64,000 nucleotides of DNA, taken from contig NZ_CP151726.1 in the NCBI RefSeq assembly GCF_038443385.1, positions 6,138,001-6,202,000 on the forward strand. The letters run 5' to 3'. This DNA is from Stieleria varia (GTDB lineage: Bacteria > Planctomycetota > Planctomycetia > Pirellulales > Pirellulaceae). Within the stretch, counting starts at the first letter, position 1. Every line of letters starts with the position of its first letter. Below, piece by piece: positions 53,289 to 61,475 of the stretch. Below the pieces are notes generated by a model. It did not search any database. It was given only the letters and a program-made list of their open reading frames with translations, and was not told where the DNA came from. The translations under genes and the position numbers were made by a program.

Positions 53289-54065
53289 CTATTCGTCTTG
53301 GCTTGATGGGACGCCTAACTCCGGCAATGATCGTTGTTGCTTCGGTGTCTGCCATTCCTCCAACAAAGCGGCGGCTGCTTCGTGAACCTCCCGATTCGCA
53401 CTGATGGTCAACCAACCGTCGGTTGCCGAGGCAACATATTCACCTCCAACAAGCCACCAGCTTTCTGGAGTGATTTTCGTCGTCAAGGCCTGAATGACCT
53501 GCTCCTCCTGCCCTTTCAATGGCGGCGGCAATTCATGGACTCGTTCGTATTGGTAGGCCTCCGCCCTGTCGATCGAAGTGATGCGGATTTCGTCGTCGCG
53601 GACGATGTAGGACATTCCCAGCGGTTCCAGGATGAAGTCGAGTGCCGCTCCCAGCGAAAGGTCGCCCAGGTCTGTGCTGACTGGCTGATTCAAATCCGGC
53701 GTTTCATCCTCCAGCCACAACGGGTCGATATCGATTTTTACATCGTGGAATCTGGCAAACTGTTCGGCAACTTCAGCAAGCGGCAACTTCTTGATGGATT
53801 TTAACGTTGGCTGCTGAAGCATCTTGTGAATCTTGTCTTCTACCTGTGTTCTTCGAGTCGCTCGGTAGGGGCGATATTTGTGAAGAGTTGCCTCGTCGGT
53901 CGGTGAACCCGCGTCCGAGACGCCCGCCGATGGCTGATAGGCTCGATCCAGTAGCTGCTCAAACTTGCTCTGTTCTCGTGGTAAACGCTCGTGTGAGGCG
54001 CCGAGTCCGCCAAGTCTCACGTTGTCAAAGTTCTTCATCATCTCCACCCTGATTTGTTCCCACAA
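53289..54065 (-). CDS. STN-like domain, likely the frame-shifted C-terminus of the upstream kinase
   Basis: This frame encodes 258 residues with an STN-like core ('LPLAEVAEQFARFHDVKIDI', 'LSLGAALDFILEPLGMSYIV', 'RDDEIRITSIDRAEAYQYER') and a C-terminus paralogous to the secreted gene at 51761. It has no signal peptide, and no real start: the frame can begin at a TTG at 54065 but stays open upstream to about 54315, reading 'NWIDQNKGNAGTRNELQEII' and 'GNVFDVWEIRFGDKDAVPWL', which is protein-like. The kinase frame over the same stretch is nonsense. A -1 shift near 54296-54301 joins the two into one polypeptide of about 1853 residues. I list it separately because the sequence as given needs a frameshift. 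Confidence 0.7.
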   Translation of the reverse strand: MWEQIRVEMMKNFDNVRLGGLGASHERLPREQSKFEQLLDRAYQPSAGVSDAGSPTDEATLHKYRPYRATRRTQVEDKIHKMLQQPTLKSIKKLPLAEVAEQFARFHDVKIDIDPLWLEDETPDLNQPVSTDLGDLSLGAALDFILEPLGMSYIVRDDEIRITSIDRAEAYQYERVHELPPPLKGQEEQVIQALTTKITPESWWLVGGEYVASATDGWLTISANREVHEAAAALLEEWQTPKQQRSLPELGVPSSQDE

Positions 54066-54118
54066 TTCCTGTTCATGAGGCGTTTTCGGACGCGAGGTAA
54101 GGAGAACGTCGCGAATCT

Positions 54119-57100
54119 TCAGCCATGGGACGGCGTCCTTGTCCCCGAAGCGGATTTCCCAGACATCAAATACGTTTCCCTCACTGATATAACGCGAGGA
54201 ATAGGACAGTTGATGTCCTGGCTGAAACGTTTGCGTGTCAATGATCTCCTGCAGCTCATTGCGTGTTCCTGCGTTACCCTTGTTCTGATCAATCCAATTT
54301 CGTAGCGAGCAACGACTTCATCAGTCGTGAGCTCCTGTTGCTTGCGTCCAACCTCGCTTTGACGTGCCATTCGATTGAATGCGGCGACTGCGTCATTAAC
54401 TGATGCGACTTGCTTTGCCGTAAGGAAACCGAATTGCCCGGTGATCCGTGATTCGAATTTTGCTGACCGGTTATCCTGTGAGGCGCCAGCGGAGGACAAC
54501 CGAGGCTCTCCCATCGTCGAGTTGTCCAGTCGCAATTGAAAGCCGTTTTTAAGCTCCGCATCGAGCTTCGCCTGTGGCTCATCCTGCGTCAGTGTATCTG
54601 CGGGAACCGGAGTGTGGCGATCTCCGATACGAAGGGTGCGGATGGGGTCGCTGTACCACAGCGACCCAATTAAGTATTCAGGTTTGCGCGGCACAAACAG
54701 TCGAGCGTCCCAGTAGTCGGATTCGTCACGTGCCACCAACTTATAGGAATCCAGCCGGCAATCATGGAGAACGCTTCGCAGCACTCGATTGACCGCGTTG
54801 GAATGATCGTCTTCCTTCATTACCCCGTCAGCCAGGATCGTCAGATGACGCTGGCCGAGAATCTGCTCCATCGCTGTCGCGGAATGCCACTCCACCTTCA
54901 GTGGAATCGTGACGTACTCGCCTTCTTCCTGTGGCACCGCCTGAACCCGCTCCACACCTCCGAGTTCAGCCTCTGCTGAAGCTGGCTTTTTTGGAGCATC
55001 GATTTCGTCCATCGCCGCTTGAATCTGCTCGGCGAGAGCCTTCGCGTCGATGTTTCCTGTGATCGTCAACTTGTTTCCGATCGGCGTAAGTACTCTGGGG
55101 GCGCTCAGGACCTTGCGGTCGAACGTGATCACCATGTATCCACTGGTTCCTTGCTCACTCAGTTTCGTTGTTGCCTCCAGAAAACGCGCACCGGCTTCTT
55201 CGGTCAACGTCATGGTAACGATGTCACCTCCGGACGGATTGTTCGGATCGGTGGTGGCGGTGACTTCGATGATGTCGGCTTCGGTCAACACCGATTCTTT
55301 GTCGGACTGAATCATTAACAATGGGCCGCCGGGAACCTGATAAGTCTCTGGTCCCGCGGCCACTTCTGGCTCGTCCTCAGGAACCGCGACGGCTCCATGA
55401 ATCCGCAATCGCCGGACCAGCAGCGGCTCGACGGGCTGGCCATCGGAGATCGTCAGCAGGTTGCGAATGGTCTGCTCGTCGTTATCGTTGGCGAGGAACT
55501 TGACCGTGCCATCAGCGAATGCAGCATGCACGCCTTGCTCGAACCAGCCACCGAACTTGGGCAGCGGTTGATCAGCCGAGTATTCGATGTCGTCGGGCTT
55601 CGTCCATGGGACGTCGCGTTTCGCTTCGATCACTGCGATGCAGTTGGACGTTCCGTCGAGCATGTCCCTGAAGGACGCCCCATGCTGTTTCCAGAATACG
55701 GTGGCTTCGGGCGTGTATTGTTCGAAGTGAGCTTGCAATGTGGCAGGATCATCATCACCAATGTATGCGCTCTCATCCAAGTCATTCGGACCGCCGTCCC
55801 GCTGGTCCCGCATTTCTTGAAGCTGTGCCGCCCGTTTGGAGATGTCGTCTGAAACGACTCCAAAGTAGGACGTGTTGGTCGAATCAGCTTTGTCCAGCGG
55901 CGAGCGATAAACGTCGGGCATCTTCGCGAGTAGTCCCTTGTTATGCTCGCTATTCCAGGGTTCATCGAAATGATACTGGTCATAAAGCTCCTGATGTCCC
56001 AACAGCGGCAACAGTTCGACTCGCCAGCTATGCGGCGGCCCACCCCTGCCGTCTTTGCCGCTGATCGTTCCCGGAGGAAGTTGCCCGTGCACTTCGTGAT
56101 AGTGATGCAGTGCATTGATGATGTGAGTCAGGTTGTTGACGGTTTCTCGGCGCAGGGAAACGGAGAATTGGTTCGCAGAAGGGGCAACGGCACCTCCGGC
56201 GGAATCAGTAACCTGCCCAGCCGAATCCTTTGGATTCGTCCCGCCGAGCGTCGCGGCAAAATCACCGTCTTGGAATTTTTCGTCGACGAAGTAGTCATCC
56301 AGCAGGATGATGTTCATGGCGGCGTCGAGCTTGGTTCCGCCGAAGCGATCGACTTTGCTTCGCCACGATGCAATGTCTTGTTTCGCAAGTTGGCTGAGTC
56401 GCTTTTGATACTTGATGGCCAGATCCTGCGCGATGGAAGATTCGGCCATGCCAGACGCAAGTGACAGATCGGTGGTTCCGCTTGACAGCTCGTGAATTTC
56501 ATCATCAAACAACGCGTCAACGGAAATCAAAACCAGTGGCACCGCATAGCTGGGGCCACCGTCGAACACTTCTCGATCATTCTGCCCGATTGTTTCCTTC
56601 ATCAAGGATTCAAACGCGTTCTTCCACGCCTCAACCTCCGATGGGTTCAATGACTGCAGTTGTTTGAACAATCGGCTCGCAGTATTCGTGTTCCAATCAC
56701 CGTCTTCGAACAGGACACCCATACGATTGACGATGTATGTCCGGCATGCCTGGCGTGCCATCTCGCCGTTCAGTTTGTCACCCGTGACCCGCTCTAACTC
56801 GACAAGCCACTTGTCCAGTTCCCCATCAGGTACTGCCTCCAAACGTCTTGTTAGTTCGGCGCCCATGGCAACGCTAATTGGATCGCCGGATGGAATAACA
56901 GGCGCGCCTCCGGGCGGTTTGATCTCTTGAAGATTCTTTCGCAGGCGTCCGTAGGGCCAATCGCCCAGGGCACTTGCTACCGGGGCAACTTTTACGATTC
57001 GGACAACATCGTTTCCACCTCGCTGCAACGTGACAGAGTCGTCGTCGAGCGCCAGCCCGTCGATCTGGCCGCCGATCTCGATTTTGTAATTCCCCGCCGC

Positions 57101-58849
57101 GATGCGAACGGACTTGCCAGATTTTGAGACAGTCAGTTCTTCGACAACGTCTTTGCCCTGGACAACGCGAATCGGAACGTCGTCGGCCTCGCTTTCAATG
57201 CGCAGCGTGCCCTTGTTCCACTGAAGGACGATCAGGACGCCGGCAAGTAGAAGAATCGGCAGAAAGCAAGTTGCAAGGAACTTGGACGACCAGCCACGCT
57301 TCGACCCACTTGAATTTGGTTCAGCGACCGACTGAGGGAGTCGATCTGCATAGCGTCGGACCGCCGCGTTTGCGGTCGTGACCGGAGTCAGTATTGACGA
57401 TAGGGGTGTTAGCAACTGGGTCCGCACTGTGTCTCCATCGCGATAGCGGATCGATAGAAAATCCATCCGCGCCGGATGCGTTAAACGTGAGTAATGTCCA
57501 ATCGAGACTTCTTCAATGCACAATAACGGGATCTTTTGATGCAGGCCGCTGTTGAACGTCCACTCGATTGAATCATTATTCAGACGCACCTTACCGCGTT
57601 CCAGGAACGGCCAGACGTGGCGACCGAAGAAGCTGCGCTGATGGTCCGGACTGGAGAATACGCACTTGGCCCATTGCGAAAGATCGGTTGTCACCACGCC
57701 GCTGGTATGATCTTCGGGTATCATCGGCAATTCAAACTGCAAGGGTTGCTGAACATGAGCCACGCATTTTTCGAGCAGCTCCGCGACTTCCTTGGCAGAA
57801 TCGAACCGATCATCGGCATCTTTGGCCATCAGTTTCTGAATGATCGCACACAACCAGTCGGGGATATCGGGATTGGTCTCGCGGATCGGTCGGGGATGCT
57901 TGTCGGTGATTAGACGCAGTACACTGAAGCTCGATTCGGCCCGAAACGGTGGGTGCCCTGTACACATCGCGTACAGAACGCTGCCCAGAGAGAACAAGTC
58001 ACTGCGATGATCGATCTTCTCGGCCCTCGCTTGCTCGGGCGACATGTATTGCGGCGTCCCGGCGATCACGCCGCTGCAAGTCATCGAGGCATCGTCAACG
58101 GCGCGGGCGAGCCCAAAGTCCGTGATGGTGACGCGTTCGACGCCTTGTTCCATCAGTATGTTGCCGGGCTTGATGTCACGGTGGACGAGGCCCTGATCAT
58201 GCGCGGCGGCCAAACCGGCGGCGACCTGAGCAGCGATACGCAGAATATCGACCAATGGCAAGGGACCTTCGGCGTCGATTCGTTTCTGTAGCGACTGGCC
58301 ACGCACATACGGCATCACCAAATAGGGCAACGCTTGTTCGTTGGAGACACCATGAATCGCGATCACGTTGGGATGCAGCACGGCAGCGGCCGCTTTCGCT
58401 TCCCTTGCAAAACGCTGGCGAGCCGATCCGCTGGCCGCCAGATGCGGAGCCATCACCTTGACCGCCACCACGCGATCGAGCGATTGATCGCGAGCCTTCA
58501 GCACGACGCCCATCCCACCGCTGCCGATTGCACCAGTGACTTCATAGCCGCCAATTCGACCGAGCGAGTCGGGGTCGTCGGTGGGCGAAAGCTGCGACAA
58601 GACCAACTCGATCTGCGCGTCGCGCGAGCGAGTGACTGAAAACTCGGCTTCATGTGCCTGAGCGACCGGTTCACCGAGAAAGACGCTGGCTTCGCGCCAT
58701 GCGGAGGCTTCAGCAACTTGCTGCTCAAGTGCTAGACCGCACGATTCGCATTCGTCCAGATGCGAAGTGAGTTCCCGCTCAGCCTGGTCGCTCAGTTCTC
58801 CACGCACAAACGACGAAAGTCGATTCGGATCACAAACTTGCTGATTCAT
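54119..58849 (-). CDS. Membrane Ser/Thr kinase with zf-HC2, DUF1559-like and SecD-head-like regions
   Basis: This is a 1576-residue protein as read. Residues 10-40 are a zf-HC2-type zinc finger (His30, Cys34, Cys37), an element known from anti-sigma factors. The kinase domain is about 100-365: 'GSGGMGVVLKAR', Lys131, HRD 223-225, DFG 244-246. One membrane helix lies at 524-544. The large external part holds a DUF1559-like region at about 897-1140 ('INALHHYHEVHGQLPPGTIS', 'HAAFADGTVKFLA') and a SecD P1-head-like region at about 1185-1285 ('GYMVITFDRKVLSAPRVL', 'LTITGNIDAKALAEQI'). The last 55 residues look frame-shifted. The start overlaps the sigma gene stop as ATGA. The zf-HC2 head next to an ECF sigma gene suggests direct control of that sigma factor. 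Confidence 0.88.
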   Translation of the reverse strand: MNQQVCDPNRLSSFVRGELSDQAERELTSHLDECESCGLALEQQVAEASAWREASVFLGEPVAQAHEAEFSVTRSRDAQIELVLSQLSPTDDPDSLGRIGGYEVTGAIGSGGMGVVLKARDQSLDRVVAVKVMAPHLAASGSARQRFAREAKAAAAVLHPNVIAIHGVSNEQALPYLVMPYVRGQSLQKRIDAEGPLPLVDILRIAAQVAAGLAAAHDQGLVHRDIKPGNILMEQGVERVTITDFGLARAVDDASMTCSGVIAGTPQYMSPEQARAEKIDHRSDLFSLGSVLYAMCTGHPPFRAESSFSVLRLITDKHPRPIRETNPDIPDWLCAIIQKLMAKDADDRFDSAKEVAELLEKCVAHVQQPLQFELPMIPEDHTSGVVTTDLSQWAKCVFSSPDHQRSFFGRHVWPFLERGKVRLNNDSIEWTFNSGLHQKIPLLCIEEVSIGHYSRLTHPARMDFLSIRYRDGDTVRTQLLTPLSSILTPVTTANAAVRRYADRLPQSVAEPNSSGSKRGWSSKFLATCFLPILLLAGVLIVLQWNKGTLRIESEADDVPIRVVQGKDVVEELTVSKSGKSVRIAAGNYKIEIGGQIDGLALDDDSVTLQRGGNDVVRIVKVAPVASALGDWPYGRLRKNLQEIKPPGGAPVIPSGDPISVAMGAELTRRLEAVPDGELDKWLVELERVTGDKLNGEMARQACRTYIVNRMGVLFEDGDWNTNTASRLFKQLQSLNPSEVEAWKNAFESLMKETIGQNDREVFDGGPSYAVPLVLISVDALFDDEIHELSSGTTDLSLASGMAESSIAQDLAIKYQKRLSQLAKQDIASWRSKVDRFGGTKLDAAMNIILLDDYFVDEKFQDGDFAATLGGTNPKDSAGQVTDSAGGAVAPSANQFSVSLRRETVNNLTHIINALHHYHEVHGQLPPGTISGKDGRGGPPHSWRVELLPLLGHQELYDQYHFDEPWNSEHNKGLLAKMPDVYRSPLDKADSTNTSYFGVVSDDISKRAAQLQEMRDQRDGGPNDLDESAYIGDDDPATLQAHFEQYTPEATVFWKQHGASFRDMLDGTSNCIAVIEAKRDVPWTKPDDIEYSADQPLPKFGGWFEQGVHAAFADGTVKFLANDNDEQTIRNLLTISDGQPVEPLLVRRLRIHGAVAVPEDEPEVAAGPETYQVPGGPLLMIQSDKESVLTEADIIEVTATTDPNNPSGGDIVTMTLTEEAGARFLEATTKLSEQGTSGYMVITFDRKVLSAPRVLTPIGNKLTITGNIDAKALAEQIQAAMDEIDAPKKPASAEAELGGVERVQAVPQEEGEYVTIPLKVEWHSATAMEQILGQRHLTILADGVMKEDDHSNAVNRVLRSVLHDCRLDSYKLVARDESDYWDARLFVPRKPEYLIGSLWYSDPIRTLRIGDRHTPVPADTLTQDEPQAKLDAELKNGFQLRLDNSTMGEPRLSSAGASQDNRSAKFESRITGQFGFLTAKQVASVNDAVAAFNRMARQSEVGRKQQELTTDEVVARYEIGLIRTRVTQEHAMSCRRSLTRKRFSQDINCPIPRVISVRETYLMSGKSASGTRTPSHG

Positions 58850-59445
58850 GCTTCTGATGCCTCCAGTTCGGCAATCACGTCACGCAGTCGCTGCATGATT
58901 CGGCAGCGAGCCGTGTAGATGGTTCCAAGAGATTTTCCGAGTTGATCTGCCGCCGCCCGATTGCTTTGCCCGTCGATGACGGTCAGCTCGAACGCACGCC
59001 AAGTGTCGGGCTGGACATCACTGCGAACGATCTTCGCGGCTTGCTGGTAAAGCTGGCGACGATATTCCCAATCGATCAGCGATTCCGTCTCCGGATCAGT
59101 CTGCTGAAACTGAGCCAACAATTGCTGAACCGACGACCCACCCGCTGCCGGGTCTTTTGGGCCACGAGACAACGCATTGACGATCGCATTGCGAGTGACT
59201 CTGGCCAGCCAATGACGAAATCGCGTGGCCCCGTCCCGCTTCTCCCAATCACCAATTGCCGAAGCCACCGCCAACAGGACCTGCTGTGCAAGATCCTGAG
59301 CATCAGCGTCCTGTAACCCGCGAGCGACGGCGGTGCGAAAGATCACCGGTCGATAAATCGAGACAAACTGCTCCCACGCCGCCCGGTCTTCCGGGTTCTT
59401 GACCTGAACAATCAGGCTTTCGCGTGTTTCTGGGAACTGTGTCAT
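58846..59445 (-). CDS. ECF sigma factor coupled to the zf-HC2 kinase
   Basis: This is a 199-residue sigma-70 family protein. I start at the ATG at 59445 ('MTQFPETRESLIVQVKNPED'), which fits the common planctomycete ECF start T-R-x-S-L-[IL]-x-[RQ]-[LV]-[KR]-[DN]; the frame opens 19 codons earlier. Region 2 is about 30-95 ('DADAQDLAQQVLLAVASAIG'), region 4 about 140-195 ('WRAFELTVIDGQSNRAAADQ', 'LGKSLGTIYTARCRIMQRLR'). Its TGA overlaps the kinase ATG by the ATGA arrangement, so translation is coupled. The kinase carries a zinc finger of the anti-sigma type, making it the likely regulator. Confidence 0.92.
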   Translation of the reverse strand: MTQFPETRESLIVQVKNPEDRAAWEQFVSIYRPVIFRTAVARGLQDADAQDLAQQVLLAVASAIGDWEKRDGATRFRHWLARVTRNAIVNALSRGPKDPAAGGSSVQQLLAQFQQTDPETESLIDWEYRRQLYQQAAKIVRSDVQPDTWRAFELTVIDGQSNRAAADQLGKSLGTIYTARCRIMQRLRDVIAELEASEA

Positions 59446-59620
59446 ACGGTGCGATCGGCTGCTGTGGCAAAGCGAACATTCTACCCGACAGCAGTTAAAC
59501 ACATGATTTCGCCATCCTTACACGAAAATGGCAAAGAAGTTTTCGCATCGTCGATCGACTGACTGAGTCCGGCTCGACGGTACAGCGTATTTTGTCATAC
59601 ACAGCATGACCTACGGTTCG

Positions 59621-59660
59621 TTCGTTTTCGACTTGGAAAGTCGAACGACAATCGTCGCTC
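59621..59660. repeat. 40-bp dispersed repeat copy
   Basis: Positions 59621-59660 match 33941-33980 with one mismatch in 40 ('TTCGTTTTCGACTTGGAA...ATCGTCGCTC'). In the 33.9-kb copy the sequence goes on to complete a palindrome (TCGACTTTCCAAGTCG); here that right arm is missing and the copy ends 6 nt before the stop codon of the cysteine desulfurase gene (minus strand). The rest of the gap to 59445 has no gene. Confidence 0.75.
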
Positions 59661-59665
59661 CTCAT

Positions 59666-60832
59666 TCAAGCCGGTTTGATGCGGCGGTAGGCATCGCAGA
59701 GTAAGCGAACGGCTTGTGTGATCTCCTCGTCGGTGGTGAACTTTCCGATCCCGAATCGAACGCTTCTGCGTGCCTCGGATTCCGTCAATCCGATCCCCGT
59801 CAACACGTGGCTTGGGTTCGCATCCACACTGCTGCACGCCGAGCCGCTGCTGAAACACACATCGGGCGCCGCAGCCATCCACGACTCGCCTTCCACATCC
59901 GGTAATCGCACATTCAAGTTCCCAGCCAAACGCTGCGGGGATTCCAGTGAGATGCCGTTGAGTACAAGCCCTTCAATACACTCCAACAACTTGCCACAAA
60001 AAACTTTGCGAAGCTGTCTGATTCGAGCGTCGGACTCGCTCATCTCCGACACAGCAATTTCCAAAGCAGTTGTCAACGCGACGATGGATGCCGGAGCAAG
60101 CGTTCCGCTACGCAGATTGCGTTGCTGACCACCACCCACGATCTGCGGACGCAAACGGACACGCCGATTCCCGTTTCCCACGACGAGAATTCCAATTCCC
60201 TTTGGCCCATAGAACTTGTGCGCCGAAGCGCTGAGCAAATCGACATCGACGGACTTCATGTCCACGGGCAAACGACCAACGGCTTGCGTGGCATCGCTGT
60301 GCAACAGGGCACCTGCTTGATGACACAAATGAGCGATCTGTTGCATCGGGCTGATCGTTCCGATCTCATTATTGGCCCACATCACCGAAACCAGCGCCGT
60401 GTCCTCATCGATTGCTCCAGCCAACGCATCCAGGTCCACACATCCGGCCAGCTCGTGATCCTGTGGATAGGCTGGTACGCGTGTGACACGCCATCCGTTT
60501 TGCTCGATCTCGGCAACCACATCCAGTACGGCGTGATGTTCTGTGAAGCAGGTGATCAGGTGACGACGTTTTTGCCGCGGGTGACCACAGATTCCACGGA
60601 TCGCCAGGTTGTTGCTCTCAGTCGCACCACTGGTCCACAGGATGGATTCAGCCGGGCACCCAAGATGCCTCGCCACACATGCTGCCGAACGCGCGACCAC
60701 GTCCGCCGCAACACGCCCCGCCGAATGCGACGTGCTGTGTGGGTTCCCGAACGACTGCGTCAACCAAGGCAGCATCGCGTCAACGACCCGTTGATCGCAA
60801 GGCGTCGTGGCATGGTGGTCCAGATAGATCAT
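59666..60832 (-). CDS. Cysteine desulfurase (NifS/IscS class V aminotransferase)
   Basis: This is a 388-residue PLP enzyme that takes sulfur from cysteine as a protein persulfide. I start at the ATG at 60832, one base after the Nudix gene stop; family start 'MIYLDHHATTPCDQRVVDAM' is then complete. 'FGNPHSTSHSAGR', 'WTSGATESNNLAIRG', 'HSDATQAVGRLPVD' and the PLP lysine motif 'LSASAHKFYGPKGIGIL' are all present. The catalytic Cys lies in 'CFSSGSACSSVDANPSHVL', in the extended-loop (IscS/NifS) style rather than SufS. No iscU or fdx is adjacent; tRNA thiolation or Fe-S assembly are both possible roles. Confidence 0.93.
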   Translation of the reverse strand: MIYLDHHATTPCDQRVVDAMLPWLTQSFGNPHSTSHSAGRVAADVVARSAACVARHLGCPAESILWTSGATESNNLAIRGICGHPRQKRRHLITCFTEHHAVLDVVAEIEQNGWRVTRVPAYPQDHELAGCVDLDALAGAIDEDTALVSVMWANNEIGTISPMQQIAHLCHQAGALLHSDATQAVGRLPVDMKSVDVDLLSASAHKFYGPKGIGILVVGNGNRRVRLRPQIVGGGQQRNLRSGTLAPASIVALTTALEIAVSEMSESDARIRQLRKVFCGKLLECIEGLVLNGISLESPQRLAGNLNVRLPDVEGESWMAAAPDVCFSSGSACSSVDANPSHVLTGIGLTESEARRSVRFGIGKFTTDEEITQAVRLLCDAYRRIKPA

Positions 60833-60833
60833 T

Positions 60834-61475
60834 TCACGAGTACAACGCGGCAACGGCCAGTTGGCTCCATGTCTCCAAACTCTCCGACTGGGATTTCAGT
60901 TCATCGACGGCGACGAAGCCACCTTCGGCCAAATCGGCTTCGTTGCTGGCCACGTGCGGAGCCGTCAAGACGAATCGATGCACCACACCCAAGTGAACTT
61001 TGCCGACATCGTTGGACGGATCGTAGATCAATCCTTCGACCGTGTGGGTGTACTCCGCATCCAACTGGATTTCTTCGGCCAGTTCGCGTTGCATTCCGGT
61101 TTCGTACGTGTCGCCTTCTCCTTCGGCGTCTTCGGCGCTGATGTGCCCGCCAATCCCGACACTTCGCTTCGCGTGCAACCGCTTCTCACCTGAACCGCCA
61201 CCACGTGTGTACGCAAAGAGATTCAATCTTCCTTGCTCATCGGTCCACTCCAACAACACGTAGGGAATCAACTGCTTGAAGGTCGGGTCCGTTTCCATCT
61301 TGCTGCGTGGCTGGAACGACAATTGGTCAGATTTCAGTATCGGGCCGAGATACTTAGCCGTATCGGCCTCGAATCCTTCGAAATACCCGATCTCGTTCAC
61401 CACCGATTCTGGCACGACCAACACGTGTTCTTCGTCTTTACTCACTTCGATTTCCCTGGGATTCAACGGGGGCAT
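60834..61475 (-). CDS. Nudix-fold phosphohydrolase-like protein
   Basis: This is a 213-residue protein. 'RSVGIGGHISAEDA' and 'YETGMQRELAEEIQLD' form the Nudix box (G-x5-E-x7-R-E-U-x-E-E-x-G-U) with an insertion between the first Gly and the R-E-L-x-E-E core. The N-terminal 'HVLVVPESVVNEIGYFEGF' and 'QLIPYVLLEWTDEQGRLNLF' are those of a Nudix-superfamily subgroup annotated as phosphoesterase in planctomycetes and other bacteria. Its substrate is not known. Its stop codon is one base from the start of the cysteine desulfurase gene, implying co-transcription. It follows the PQQ-propeller gene start-to-tail with no gap on the opposite side (61476). Confidence 0.85.
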   Translation of the reverse strand: MPPLNPREIEVSKDEEHVLVVPESVVNEIGYFEGFEADTAKYLGPILKSDQLSFQPRSKMETDPTFKQLIPYVLLEWTDEQGRLNLFAYTRGGGSGEKRLHAKRSVGIGGHISAEDAEGEGDTYETGMQRELAEEIQLDAEYTHTVEGLIYDPSNDVGKVHLGVVHRFVLTAPHVASNEADLAEGGFVAVDELKSQSESLETWSQLAVAALYS

